Below, in pieces: positions 46,189-59,049 of a stretch of 64,000 bases of DNA. The notes under the pieces are model-generated. The model was not told the DNA's origin. It saw nothing but the letters and a program-made list of their open reading frames with translations, and made no database searches. Source of the stretch: Aldrovandia affinis (Eukaryota; Chordata; Actinopteri; Notacanthiformes; Halosauridae); the NCBI GenBank assembly GCA_029706075.1, contig JAINUG010000390.1:412223-476222 (forward strand), given 5' to 3'. How positions within the stretch are numbered: position 1 is the first letter of the stretch; each line of letters starts with the position of its first letter. The position numbers and the translations under genes were made by a program.

Positions 46189-49100
46189 CTGAGGAATATA
46201 CACACATACAAGCGTTAATGTCTCACTCTTTTTGACATTTTTATTACAAATTTTGTTTCAGATTTTATCCCATTTTCTCCAAATTTAGTAGGCAATTACA
46301 CCCTCTATTTTTCATGTCAATCCCCCCCACTCGTATTGTGAGTTCGCTGCCGTAGCCCTGAGACCGGCAGTGACAAAGGCGAAGTATCGTCTCCTCCGAG
46401 ACGGCACTCGCCAAGCCGTCGACTGTAACTCCGGTACTCCAGAGCCTGTGTGCAGCGAACTTCCTGTCAGCTTCTCTCCCCGCTCCCTGGGGCGGACAGC
46501 CAATCGCCGCCCCCGGTGGCACTCCCGGCCACAGCCGACTCTGGTGCGGCCGGTGGAATCGAACCCCGACCGCAGTGGTCAGTGTTGAACGTTGTAACCA
46601 CTAGACCACCCGGGAGGCTAATGTCTCACTCTTTTGATCCTATTTAAAATATGATTCATATTCAACTTGCATCAAAAAGTAACTCCTAATGACGTAATGT
46701 CAAATAACACCATAATACTATTTTGAGAATGAACACACAAGACAGTTATTTAACTGTGTACATACATCTACTGATGCCTCTGGACACATCATCAGTGATG
46801 TTCCTGGAATCATTGGGCGTTTCGGGTCTTTCAACATTATACGCCCTCCTCCAGGTGACCCAGCCGGGGCTGATCAGACCCCAGCTTGTGTCCAGATGGC
46901 TAGCTAGCTACCATGACTCCATGGATCTCCTCTTTTGAGCCACAGCCATCTTGAGGCCCTTTCTGCCGCATCGGTGGTACTGCGGATGGCTCTCCTCTTC
47001 CTCTCTCCATCGATGCCCAAACTACTGAAGGCTCTGGCTAAGGAACGGGCTGCAAATCCTCTGCATCCAACCTCCACAGGGAAACACCTTGCTCTCCAAC
47101 CAGCCTGCTGACAGTCGCTGACCAGTCCTGCGTACTTGGAGAGCTTCCTCTCAAAGGCTTCTTCCAAGCGATCTTCCCACGGGACTGTCAACTCCAGCAG
47201 CACTGCTTGCTTGGTGGACTCAGACACAAGGACAATGTCTGGTCGCAGGGTGGTGACTGCAATATGGCTGGGGAACTTCAGCTGATGTTCAAGGTCCACC
47301 AACAACTGCCAGTCTCTTGCAGACATCAGGATGCCTGCAGATGTTCTTCTGGCAGGAGTTGGCTTGTCCCCAGCTCTGACAAAGGCGATGGTTTTCTTGG
47401 AGGGTCGGAACTGTTTTGCCCATGCCAGTCCTGCGCTGATAGCTTCAGCGATGGTCTTAAGGACTTGGTCATGCCTCCACCTGTACCGTCCATCTCCAAG
47501 TGCCCTTGTACAGCAACTGAGGATGTGTTCCAGGGTTCCTCGCTTGGAACACAGTGGGCATGCTGGTGTCTCTACTATGCCCCATGTGTGCAGATTTGAC
47601 GGGCTTGGGAGCACATCATACACTGCCTGGATGAGGAATTTAATGCGTTGAGGCTCGGCTTTCCAAAGCTCAGCCCAGGTCACTTTCCTCTCAACCGCAT
47701 TCTCCCATCTCGTCCAAGCTCCCTGTTGCTTCATTCCCACTGCCTTGCAGGTTCTCGTCTCCTCCACTGCTGCTCTCACCTCGTCCTGAACAAGACGTCG
47801 CCCTTCCTTCCCCCTGGTGTTCATTTGGGGAGTTGGAAAGGATCCCAACCCAGCTCGACCTCGTGTGACCACTCCCACCAGGCTCCTGTGACGCAGCCTT
47901 GCATCTGCCTCTTGAACCGCTTCCTCTGCCCTCCATTTCCTGCCAGTCCTCACTTGGATCCCTGCTTTAGCCACCTTCGGATCGCTTGAGTCCTGTACTG
48001 AACCACTTCTCTGGCTCTAGTTACCTTAAATTCCTCCTCCAAGGATTTGAAGGGCAGTTGCAGTTTGTTGCTCTTCCCATAGAGTGCGATGCTGCTCAGG
48101 CTCCTTGGTAGTCCAAGCCATCTCGGAGGTGGTTGCTGACCTTCCTCTCTAAGGTCTCAACTGTTGAGATGGGGACCGAGTAGACGAGGAGGGGCCACAG
48201 GATCCTGGGAAGAATGCCATGTTGGTAGACCCAGGCTTTAAATTTCCCAGGTAGGCCTGACTTGTCCACAGATTTCAGCCAGCCATCCAACTCAGTGCAT
48301 GTCGACTGGATAGATGTTGTATCTCTCAGAGAGCAGTCAAAAACCTTGCCCAAGCTCTTGACTGGCTTCTCTGTGATAGTTGGGATGGCTGTGCCTGTGA
48401 TGTTAAACCGGAACTTGTCCTCCACCTTCCCTTTCCTCAGCACCATAGATCTGGATTTGGCGGGTTTGAAACGCATCCGGGCCCACTCCACCAGCTTTTC
48501 AAGTCCCTTCAGAATCCACCGGCAGCCTGGGACTGATTCTGTCGTGACTGTGAGGTCATCCATGAATGCCCTGATGGGTGGTTGCCGTTGTCCGGAATTC
48601 GTGCGGGGCCCTCTGCACTCTGGCTCAGCAGATTTAGTGAGCATGTTCATGGCTAGTGAGAAAAGTGTCACCGAGATAGTACACCCTGTGATGATGCCGA
48701 TCTCCACCTTGTGCCAACTGGATGTTATTGCTCCTGAAGAGACCCTCATCCTGAAATTGCTGTAATAATCAGCGATGAGGTCTTTACACCTGCTGGGTAC
48801 ATGATGTTTCGTCAAAGTGAGCTGAACGAGCTTGTGTGGAATGGAGCCGAATGCATTTGCCAGGTCAAGCCACAGCACTGATAGGTTGCCTTTGTTCTCT
48901 CTGGCCTCCCGAATGAGCTGTGTCACCACACGGTATGCTCCAGACATCCTGACATTCCTGAAATGCCGCCTTTCTGGACAGATGTATCGATGTAGGTGTT
49001 CTTTGCCAGGTAGGTACACAGCCGTTTGGAAACAGCGCTGAAGAAAACCTTTGCCTCAACACACAGCAGGGAGATGATGCGGAACTGGTCTAGCTGAGTG

Positions 49101-52100
49101 GAGTTTTCCTCCTTTGGGATCCATACCCCTTCAGCCACTCTCCATTGTTCAGGGATCTTCCCCCTTCGCCAGAAGACTCGCAGGATTTTCCACAGATGCA
49201 GCAGGAGTTTGGGACAGTTCTTATACACTTTGTATGAAGTGCCACTCGGTCCTGGAGCAGAGCTTGCCCTTGCTTTGCGGACAACCTCCCTGACTTCCTT
49301 CAGCTGCAGCTCCGACATGTCAAACTGCACTTCTGGTTCAGGGGGGTCTATGAGGTTGTTACACTCTCCCAACTCCTGCTCTCTTGCGGGGTCACTGTAC
49401 GTCTGCTTCAGATGTTGGTCTATGTCTTCCTGCGAGGGAGGCCAGTTTGCCGCTGCGCTTCTGCCCCAGCAAATCCTTAATGAACTTGAAGGGTTAGCGA
49501 TGAAAGCAGCACGTTTACGTGCCCTCTCGCGCCGCCGCCTCCGATGCCACTCTGCCCGGCGGAGAACTGTGATGTTTTTCCGAAGGATGCACATTAGCTG
49601 GGCCAGGCCTGCGTTCCTCTTGTCCTGCCGCCTTGTACTGGGACTTCAGCGCTTTCATCTCCTGCCTGATGTTGTGGATCCTTACAGCTCTTTGATTCTT
49701 TGAGTAAGATGTTCGGAGCTTTTCTTCTCCTCCTCGCGCCGAACCGTTCAGCTGCGATGCTGACAATGATTGTTGTCATAGCTTGTAGCCTCCTGTCGGC
49801 CTCTCCCTTTGCCATTGCCTCCAGAATTTGGTCGACATCGTCGTCGAACTGCTTCCAGAGTGAGGTCATGCTAGCTGCAGGCCATTTGATCCGCCTCCTG
49901 TCAGACTTGATGCTCGAGGGGTTAGTTTGCAACACTTGGAGGTTCTGGGCACTATGGGGTGACTCGGGCCTGGCACCTCCTGCGTCTCACCAGGTGTAAC
50001 ACCTGTGCGTTGTGTTGCTTCTGCTCCCAACGGGCACTTCATCCTCGCTCGGTGGATCTTTAAGCCATGGATGTTTTTGCAGACTTTACCGCATGTACAC
50101 TGCTTGCTCATAGTCGTTTGTCCGTTGCCTGGGTCTGTTAACGTTGTGTCCGTCCGACTGGGGTGCTCATCCTCCCCCCCTCTCGGGCACCCCTGGGGTA
50201 TTTTTCCATTAAGTTCATCGTAGCTTGGTTGGGTTCCTCCTCACGGAGGATACAGATTGGGTTGCTGGCCCGTTCTGCCCCGGTTGCCGTCTCTCCGGGC
50301 TGTCACTGACTCTCCAGTAGTCACCACACTCTTCATGGTTGTCATCCAGTCTTTCCTGGCTGTCACTGATCACTCAGGGTATTCGCTGTGTACATACATC
50401 TACTGATGCCTCTGGACACATCATCAGTGATGTTCCTGGAATCATTGGGCGTTTCGGGTCTTTCAACATTATACGCCCTCCTCCAGGTGACCCAGCCGGG
50501 GCTGATCAGACCCCAGCTTGTGTCCAGATGGCTAGCTAGCTACCATGACTCCATGGATCTCCTCTTTTGAGCCACAGCCATCTTGAGGCCCTTTCTGCCG
50601 CATCGGTGGTACTGCGGATGGCTCTCCTCTTCCTCTCTCCATCGATGCCCAAACTACTGAAGGCTCTGGCTAAGGAACGGGCTGCAAATCCTCTGCATCC
50701 AACCTCCACAGGGAAACACCTTGCTCTCCAACCAGCCTGCTGACAGTCGCTGACCAGTCCTGCGTACTTCTGGAGAGCTTCCTCTCAAAGGCTTCTTCCA
50801 AGCGATCTTCCCACGGGACTGTCAACTCCAGCAGCACTGCTTGCTTGGTGGACTCAGACACAAGGACAATGTCTGGTCGCAGGGTGGTGACTGCAATATG
50901 GCTGGGGAACTTCAGCTGATGTTCAAGGTCCACCAACAACTGCCAGTCTCTTGCAGACATCAGGATGCCTGCAGATGTTCTTCTGGCAGGAGTTGGCTTG
51001 TCCCCAGCTCTGACAAAGGCGATGGTTTTCTTGGAGGGTCGGAACTGTTTTGCCCATGCCAGTCCTGCGCTGATAGCTTCAGCGATGGTCTTAAGGACTT
51101 GGTCATGCCTCCACCTGTACCGTCCATCTCCAAGTGCCCTTGTACAGCAACTGAGGATGTGTTCCAGGGTTCCTCGCTTGGAACACAGTGGGCATGCTGG
51201 TGTCTCTACTATGCCCCATGTGTGCAGATTTGACGGGCTTGGGAGCACATCATACACTGCCTGGATGAGGAATTTAATGCGTTGAGGCTCGGCTTTCCAA
51301 AGCTCAGCCCAGGTCACTTTCCTCTCAACCGCATTCTCCCATCTCGTCCAAGCTCCCTGTTGCTTCATTCCCACTGCCTTGCAGGTTCTCGTCTCCTCCA
51401 CTGCTGCTCTCACCTCGTCCTGAACAAGACGTCGCCCTTCCTTCCCCTGGTGTTCATTTGGGAGTTGGAAAGGATCCCAACCCAGCTCGACCTCGTGTGA
51501 CCACTCCCACCAGGCTCCTGTGACGCAGCCTTGCATCTGCCTCTTGAACCGCTTCCTCTGCCCTCCATTTCCTGCCAGTCCTCACTTGGATCCCTGCTTT
51601 AGCCACCTTCGGATCGCTTGAGTCCCTGTACTGAACCACTTCTCTGGCTCTAGTTACCTTAAATTCCTCCTCCAAGGATTTGAAGGGCAGTTGCAGTTTG
51701 TTGCTCTTCCCATAGAGTGCGATGCTGCTCAGGCTCCTTGGTAGTCCAAGCCATCTCCGGAGGTGGTTGCTGACCTTCCTCTCTAAGGTCTCAACTGTTG
51801 AGATGGGGACCGAGTAGACGAGGAGGGGCCACAGGATCCTGGGAAGAATGCCATGTTGGTAGACCCAGGCTTTAAATTTCCCAGGTAGGCCTGACTTGTC
51901 CACAGATTTCAGCCAGCCATCCAACTCAGTGCATGTCGACTGGATAGATGTTGTATCTCTCAGAGAGCAGTCAAAAACCTTGCCCAAGCTCTTGACTGGC
52001 TTCTCTGTGATAGTTGGGATGGCTGTGCCTGTGATGTTAAACCGAACTTGTCCTCCACCTTCCCTTTCCTCAGCACCATAGATCTGGATTTGGCGGGTTT

Positions 52101-55100
52101 GAAACGCATCCGGGCCCACTCCACCAGCTTTTCAAGTCCCTTCAGAATCCACCGGCAGCCTGGGACTGATTCTGTCGTGACTGTGAGGTCATCCATGAAT
52201 GCCCTGATGGGTGGTTGCCGTTGTCCGAATTCGTGCGGGGCCCTCTGCACTCTGGCTCAGCAGATTTAGTGAGCATGTTCATGGCTAGTGAGAAAAGTGT
52301 CACCGAGATAGTACACCCTGTGATGATGCCGATCTCCACCTTGTGCCAACTGGATGTTATTGCTCCTGAAGAGACCCTCATCCTGAAATTGCTGTAATAA
52401 TCAGCGATGAGGTCTTTACACCTGCTGGGTACATGATGTTTCGTCAAAGTGAGCTGAACGAGCTTGTGTGGAATGGAGCCGAATGCATTTGCCAGGTCAA
52501 GCCACAGCACTGATAGGTTGCCTTTGTTCTCTCTGGCCTCCCGAATGAGCTGTGTCACCACACCGGTATGCTCCAGACATCCTGACATTCCTGAAATGCC
52601 GCCTTTCTGGACAGATGTATCGATGTAGGTGTTCTTTGCCAGGTAGGTACACAGCCGTTTGGAAACAGCGCTGAAGAAAACCTTTGCCTCAACACACAGC
52701 AGGGAGATGATGCGGAACTGGTCTAGCTGAGTGGAGTTTTCCTCCTTTGGGATCCATACCCCTTCAGCCACTCTCCATTGTTCAGGGATCTTCCCCCTTC
52801 GCCAGAAGACTCGCAGGATTTTCCACAGATGCAGCAGGAGTTTGGGACAGTTCTTATACACTTTGTATGAAGTGCCACTCGGTCCTGGAGCAGAGCTTGC
52901 CCTTGCTTTGCGGACAACCTCCTGACTTCCTTCAGCTGCAGCTCCGACATGTCAAACTGCACTTCTGGTTCAGGGGGGTCTATGAGGTTGTTACACTCTC
53001 CCAACTCCTGCTCTCTTGCGGGGTCACTGTACGTCTGCTTCAGATGTTGGTCTATGTCTTCCTGCGAGGAGGCCAGTTTGCCGCTGCGCTTCTGCCCCAG
53101 CAAATCCTTAATGAACTTGAAGGGGTTAGCGATGAAAGCAGCACGTTTACGTGCCCTCTCGCGCCGCCGCCTCCGATGCCACTCTGCCCGGCGGAGAACT
53201 GTGATGTTTTTCCGAAGGATGCACATTAGCTGGGCCAGGCCTGTGCGTTCCTCTTGTCCTGCCGCCTTGTACTGGGACTTCAGCGCTTTCATCTCCTGCC
53301 TGATGTTGTGGATCCTTACAGCTCTTTGATTCTTTGAGTAAGATGTTCCGGAGCTTTTCTTCTCCTCCTCGCCGAACCGTTCAGCTGCGATGCTGACAAT
53401 GATTGTTGTCATAGCTTGTAGCCTCCTGTCGGCCTCTCCTTTGCCATTGCCTCCAGAATTTGGTCGACATCGTCGCCGAACTGCTTCCAGAGTGAGGTCA
53501 TGCTAGCTGCAGGCCATTTGATCCGCCTCCTGTCAGACTTGATGCTCGAGGGGTTAGTTTGCAACACTTGGAGGTTCTGGGCACTATGGGGTGACTCCGG
53601 GCCTGGCACCTCCTGCGTCTCACCAGGTGTAACACCTGTGCGTTGTGTTGCTTCTGCTCCCAACGGGCACTTCATCCTCGCTCGGTGGATCTTTAAGCCA
53701 TGGATGTTTTTGCAGACTTTACCGCATGTACACTGCTTGCTCATAGTCGTTTGTCCGTTGCCTGGGTCTGTTAACGTTGTGTCCGGGTCGACTGGGGTGC
53801 TCATCCTCCCCTCTCGGCACCCCTGGGGGTATTTTTCCATTAAGTTCATCGTAGCTTGGTTGGGTTCCTCCTCACGGAGGATACAGATTGGGTTGCTGGC
53901 CCGTTCTGCCCCGGTTGCCGTCTCTCCGGCTGTCACTGACTCTCCAGTAGTCACCACACTCTTCATGGTTGTCATCCAGTCTTTCCTGGCTGTCACTGAT
54001 CACTCAGGGTATTCGCTGTGTACATACATCTACTGATGCCTCTGGACACATCATCAGTGATGTTCCTGGAATCATTGGGCGTTTCGGGTCTTTCAACATT
54101 ATACGCCTCCTCCAGGTGACCCAGCCGGGGCTGATCAGACCCCAGCTTGTGTCCAGATGGCTAGCTAGCTACCATGACTCCATGGATCTCCTCTTTGAGC
54201 CACAGCCATCTTGAGGCCCTTTCTGCCGCATCGGTGGTACTGCGGATGGCTCTCCTCTTCCTCTCTCCATCGATGCCCAAACTACTGAAGGCTCTGGCTA
54301 AGGAACGGGCTGCAAATCCTCTGCATCCAACCTCCACAGGGAAACACCTTGCTCTCCAACCAGCCTGCTGACAGTCGCTGACCAGTCCTGCGTACTTGAG
54401 AGCTTCCTCTCAAAGGCTTCTTCCAAGCGATCTTCCCACGGACTGTCAACTCCAGCAGCACTGCTTGCTTGGTGGACTCAGACACAAGGACAATGTCTGG
54501 TCGCAGGGTGGTGACTGCAATATGGCTGGGGAACTTCAGCTGATGTTCAAGGTCCACCAACAACTGCCAGTCTCTTGCAGACATCAGGATGCCTGCAGAT
54601 GTTCTTCTGGCAGGAGTTGGCTTGTCCCCAGCTCTGACAAAGGCGATGGTTTTCTTGGAGGGTCGGAACTGTTTTGCCCATGCCAGTCCTGCGCTGATAG
54701 CTTCAGCGATGGTCTTAAGGACTTGGTCATGCCTCCACCTGTACCGTCCATCTCCAAGTGCCCTTGTACAGCAACTGAGGATGTGTTCCAGGTTTCTCGC
54801 TTGGAACACAGTGGGCATGCTGGTGTCTCTACTATGCCCCATGTGTGCAGATTTGACGGGCTTGGGAGCACATCATACACTGCCTGGATGAGGAATTTAA
54901 TGCGTTGAGGCTCGGCTTTCCAAAGCTCAGCCCAGGTCACTTTCCTCTCAACCGCATTCTCCCATCTCGTCCAAGCTCCCTGTTGCTTCATTCCCACTGC
55001 CTTGCAGGTTCTCGTCTCCTCCACTGCTGCTCTCACCTCGTCCTGAACAAGACGCCGCCCTTCCTTCCCCTGGTGTTCATTTGGGAGTTGGAAAGGATCC

Positions 55101-58100
55101 CAACCCAGCTCGACCTCGTGTGACCACTCCCACCAGGCTCCTGTGACGCAGCCTTGCATCTGCCTCTTGAACCGCTTCCTCTGCCCTCCATTTCCTGCCA
55201 GTCCTCACTTGATCCCTGCTTTAGCCACCTTCGGATCGCTTGAGTCCCTGTACTGAACCACTTCTCTGGCTCTAGTTACCTTAAATTCCTCCTCCAAGGA
55301 TTTGAAGGGCAGTTGCAGTTTGTTGCTCTTCCCATAGAGTGCGATGCTGCTCAGGCTCCTTGGTAGTCCAAGCCATCTCCGGAGGTGGTTGCTGACCTTC
55401 CTCTCTAAGGTCTCAACTGTTGAGATGGGGACCGAGTAGACGAGGAGGGGCCACAGGATCCTGGGAAGAATGCCATGTTGGTAGACCCAGGCTTTAAATT
55501 TCCCAGGTAGGCCTGACTTGTCCACAGATTTCAGCCAGCCATCCAACTCAGTGCATGTCGACTGGATAGATGTTGTATCTCTCAGAGAGCAGTCAAAAAC
55601 CTTGCCCAAGCTCTTGACTGGCTTCTCTGTGATAGTTGGGATGGCTGTGCCTGTGATGTTAAACCGAACTTGTCCTCCACCTTCCCTTTCCTCAGCACCA
55701 TAGATCTGGATTTGGCGGGTTTGAAACGCATCCGGGCCCACTCCACCAGCTTTTCAAGTCCCTTCAGAATCCACCGGCAGCCTGGGACTGATTCTGTCGT
55801 GACTGTGAGGTCATCCATGAATGCCCTGATGGGTGGTTGCCGTTGTCCGGAATTGTGCGGGGCCTCTGCACTCTGGCTCAGCAGATTTAGTGAGCATGTT
55901 CATGGCTAGTGAGAAAAGTGTCACCGAGATAGTACACCCTGTGATGATGCCGATCTCCACCTTGTGCCAACTGGATGTTATTGCTCCTGAAGAGACCCTC
56001 ATCCTGAAATTGCTGTAATAATCAGCGATGAGGTCTTTACACCTGCTGGGTACATGATGTTTCGTCAAAGTGAGCTGAACGAGCTTGTGTGGAATGGAGC
56101 CGAATGCATTTGCCAGGTCAAGCCACAGCACTGATAGGTTGCCTTTGTCTCTCTGGCCTCCCGAATGAGCTGTGTCACCACACGGTATGCTCCAGACATC
56201 CTGACATTCCTGAAATGCCGCCTTTCTGGACAGATGTATCGATGTAGGTGTTCTTTGCCAGGTAGGTACACAGCCGTTTGGAAACAGCGCTGAAGAAAAC
56301 CTTTGCCTCAACACACAGCAGGGAGATGATGCGGAACTGGTCTAGCTGAGTGGAGTTTTCCTCCTTTGGGATCCATACCCCTTCAGCCACTCTCCATTGT
56401 TCAGGATCTTCCCCTTCGCCAGAAGACTCGCAGGATTTTCCACAGATGCAGCAGGAGTTTGGGACAGTTCTTATACACTTTGTATGAAGTGCCACTCGGT
56501 CCTGGAGCAGAGCTTGCCCTTGCTTTGCGGACAACCTCCTGACTTCCTTCAGCTGCAGCTCCGACATGTCAAACTGCACTTCTGGTTCAGGGGGTCTATG
56601 AGGTTGTTACACTCTCCCAACTCCTGCTCTCTTGCGGGGTCACTGTACGCCTGCTTCAGATGTTGGTCTATGTCTTCCTGCGAGGAGGCCAGTTTGCCGC
56701 TGCGCTTCTGCCCCAGCAAATCCTTAATGAACTTGAAGGGGTTAGCGATGAAAGCAGCACGTTTACGTGCCCTCTCGCGCCGCCGCCTCCGATGCCACTC
56801 TGCCCGGCGGAGAACTGTGATGTTTTTCCGAAGGATGCACATTAGCTGGGCCAGGCCTGTGCGTTCCTCTTGTCCTGCCGCCTTGTACTGGGACTTCAGC
56901 GCTTTCATCTCCTGCCTGATGTTGTGGATCCTTACAGCTCTTTGATTCTTTGAGTAAGATGTTCCGGAGCTTTTCTTCTCCTCCTCGCCGAACCGCGAAT
57001 GCTAATAATGCTATTCAATAATAAACTATGCAGAAACGTAGTGTGAGGGAAATTTTCATTTTACAATGTCTTTTACTTCATAATGCATGCAAAAGCTTAA
57101 ACCTGATTAAAGAATGAACCTTTGACCTAGATAACCGTACAAGCCGAAGCTGACATTTTGGCCTAGACACGTGTGCTTCTGTTTACTAAGTATTGAGACG
57201 CTGTGGTTTTGTCACCTGCCCCCAACTTGTGGGCAAATCATTGTTTTGTTTGTGAATACTGCCTCCTCCGTGTTCTTAAACTTGCCTACGCCCTCTGCAA
57301 GGTCTGTGTGTGTCGCCCAACCCCTGGGGACACCACAATATACATATATACTGTATATACATATCTGCTATAATAATACTCCAGGAGTTTCCAGTTTAAT
57401 GATTGACCAGCTTGTTCATAAGCACCACTCTTGTTCGCTACCATACATAAGCTAGTACTACTTTTCAAAGGTTCAACATTTTAAATGAAGAATTTATGTA
57501 TTTATATATTATATTACTATTGTAAAAAAAAAAAGGATAGTTCCAGCCCAGGATGCTGACCAAACCAAACTTCCTGACAGTGCCAATATTCATATACAGG
57601 TAATACAGTACCTTCCAAAATTATTCACACCCTTGATAAATATGAGCAAAGAAGGCTGTATAAAATAAACAGCAATTTTGGAGGGTACTGCCTGTACAGT
57701 ACATGGGGTTAGTAAGCATAAAAGTGATTAAAAAAAATTATTTTGATAAATAAATAAATAGTCTTACCGTCCAGATTGACAGGAAATTGTAGCATGCTCC
57801 ATGTCCAAACTGCTAGAATTGCATACACAAGCCCATGGCTTTTCTCACTGTTAAAAGCATAGCCAGGAGGAAGGGGTTAGTCAAGGCCATTGCAGCTGCC
57901 TTGTCCTCCACCTGTACCATTTCTCTCAAGTGTTCTTGTTTATGCAATTGACCCTGAGGGCTTGAAACATCAAATGAAAGCACCTGTGGTTAAGCATTAT
58001 ATTGAACAAGAGCCCCAGACAGACAGGCCGAGGGAACTGATCTGTGGCAGCCCATAATAAGCGTGGCTGATTGAAGGTCCTTCAGCTCTTTCATTTTAAA

Positions 58101-58631
58101 TTGTGCTTTTTTGTGATGGAATTAGGCCTGCGGGTGTTGCTTTTCTATGTGTCTCATTGTTGCTTTGGTATAATGTTTATTTTCACTAACTCTATGAATC
58201 AAGTCAGCTGTCCAATTCCATGATAATGACCGTAACAAGAATATTAAATCTGCTATTGCTAATACTACAAATAATACAAATAAATAACAGTTTAAATAAA
58301 GTGATGTTGCAAGGTTGATGTTGCACAGCCAAACACTGCTAGGTGAGGACTAACCTCTCTGCTGATCTACCTGGTTACATGAAGGTCAAATATATATAAT
58401 CCTTTCTGACTAGGAAACTCACTTGAGGTCTAAGATCGTCTCATTTGTGAACTCCAGTATGTCCGCAGCCGGGCTAACCACATTGAGCACAAGCTGTGCG
58501 AGTTCTTCCCTGGTGACACCGCCTCCTAGTGACAGCACCCACTTCGCCCCAATCACCAGGACGAGGAGGGCTTGGTGCAGCCCAAGAATCCAGTCTTCCG
58601 TGCACAATGAAGACAGATATGCATCAACGCT
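45905..58631 (-). CDS. tmem26: tmem26 copy C, exons 3-5 (5' exons outside window)
   Basis: Exons on the minus strand are 58631-58423, 57847-57768 and 46188-45905, all with AG/GT borders and matching phases. Together they give 190 codons plus stop with no break. The conserved blocks [42 protein letters not shown] and [12 protein letters not shown] are all present. Exons 1-2 should lie right of 64000, because the arm's homology to copy B reaches the window end inside intron 2. The last intron is about 11.6 kb because a 10.2 kb LINE array sits in it on the same strand. Of the B/C pair this copy looks functional. Confidence 0.87.
46234..46618 (-). mobile_element. tRNA-derived SINE (family 2), right-arm copy
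   Basis: Inverted partner of 34926-35263 with the same flanking duplication. It keeps more internal sequence than the left-arm copy (385 against 338 bp). Confidence 0.85.
46754..50385 (-). mobile_element. RLE-type non-LTR retrotransposon, array unit 1 (full length)
   Basis: 3632 bp unit, 3' end at left, sharing exact borders with the next unit. Reading the minus strand: an N-terminal zinc finger CTCGKVCKNIHGLKIH near 50105-50050; a reverse transcriptase with WLDLANAFGSIPH (about 48870) and the catalytic box AFMDDL (about 48552-48570); a CCHC knuckle CPLCSKRGTLEHILSC (about 47520-47580); then an RPD...ELT restriction-like endonuclease core (about 47170-47250). The ORF ends at 46904, leaving a 3' UTR of about 150 bp with no poly-A tail. 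The domain order is that of the R2/NeSL superclade. The ORF is split by single-base indels. Confidence 0.88.
46904..50111 (-). pseudogene. LINE polyprotein, unit 1 (frameshifted)
   Basis: The open pieces run 50111-49866, 49935-49594, 49594-48923, 49019-48096 and 47974-46904. They overlap in neighbouring frames, so the protein (about 1,070 residues from the zinc finger) is broken only by small indels. Comparison with units 2 and 3 places these at homopolymers, for example extra bases near 47811 and 47827. The product would bind the target, nick it with the C-terminal endonuclease and reverse-transcribe its own RNA. Catalytic DD and the CCHC motif are retained. Confidence 0.8.
50386..54015 (-). 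mobile_element. RLE-type non-LTR retrotransposon, array unit 2 (full length)
   Basis: 3630 bp, head to tail with unit 1 and near-identical to it. Its 3' end abuts the 5' end of unit 1 with no spacer, tail or target duplication. Unit 2 shows the longest N-terminal frame (53996-53409), with the zinc finger about 85 residues in. The other open pieces are 53412-52723, 52861-52142, 52119-51454 and 51536-50670. It is broken by its own single-base differences. Confidence 0.87.
54016..56995 (-). mobile_element. RLE-type non-LTR retrotransposon, array unit 3 (5'-truncated)
   Basis: 2980 bp, same 3' border as units 1 and 2. It stops at 56995, corresponding to 53379 in unit 2, so about 636 bp of 5' end including the zinc finger is missing. 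The reverse transcriptase, CCHC and endonuclease regions are present in pieces 56908-56549, 56579-56175, 56314-55811, 55741-55205, 55159-54584 and 54842-54282. Unrelated flanking DNA starts at 56996. Confidence 0.87.
56996..57767. other. tmem26-C intron 4 beyond the LINE array
   Basis: 56996-57050 resembles the left arm near 34740-34790. 57340-57767 matches 31889-32330 inverted. The stretch between (about 57060-57330) has no match in the left arm, which instead holds a hAT and other DNA. Confidence 0.55.
57768..57847 (-). CDS. tmem26: tmem26-C exon 4
   Basis: 80 nt encoding [20 protein letters not shown], then FPVNLD. Acceptor TTTTAACAG, donor GTAAGA on the minus strand. Confidence 0.87.
58423..58631 (-). 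CDS. tmem26: tmem26-C exon 3
   Basis: 209 nt with the full GGG run that copy B lacks. It encodes SVDAYLSSLCTEDWILGLHQ through ETILDL; acceptor CTAAAG, donor GTGAGT. Confidence 0.88.
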
Positions 58632-58813
58632 CTTTAGAGACAGAGGGGGAAATGGACAGTCATCAGATGAGATTTAAGACCATAAGTCATATATTGTATT
58701 TGCATATTTCATTTACACTCTCATCAAACACTGTGCTTTCGGATAGTGGTTGGGGTTTACATTCAAATTACGAAAAGTCACCCTCCCATCAGATACTTGA
58801 ACAGACTTGAACT

Positions 58814-58950
58814 GTGGTTCTGTGTTCTGCTCAGTAGGTAGAGCGTGGCGTTGACAACGCTTAGGTTGTGGGTTCGATTCCCATTGGGACCACACATACT
58901 GAAAAATGTATGCACTCACTACTGTTTTGGATAAAAGCATCTGCTAAATG
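58814..58950 (+). mobile_element. tRNA-derived SINE (family 1)
   Basis: Inverted partner of 30687-30824; B-box GGGTTCGATTCC. Confidence 0.82.
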
Positions 58951-59049
58951 TCATATATTATTATTACTTCTTATTCATGACCTTCATAAGAATCATTCTC
59001 ACAACTAACATGTAGAGCTGACCGTCATGGGACATGAGCCACCCCACAC

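Noticed and set aside
47207-47651. Plus-strand frames inside the LINE array
   Set aside because: They recur in each unit only because the sense-strand polymerase is conserved; no family motif.
46754-56995. Three real host genes of R2-like polymerase
   Set aside because: Tandem mobile-element copies with identical borders and broken frames.
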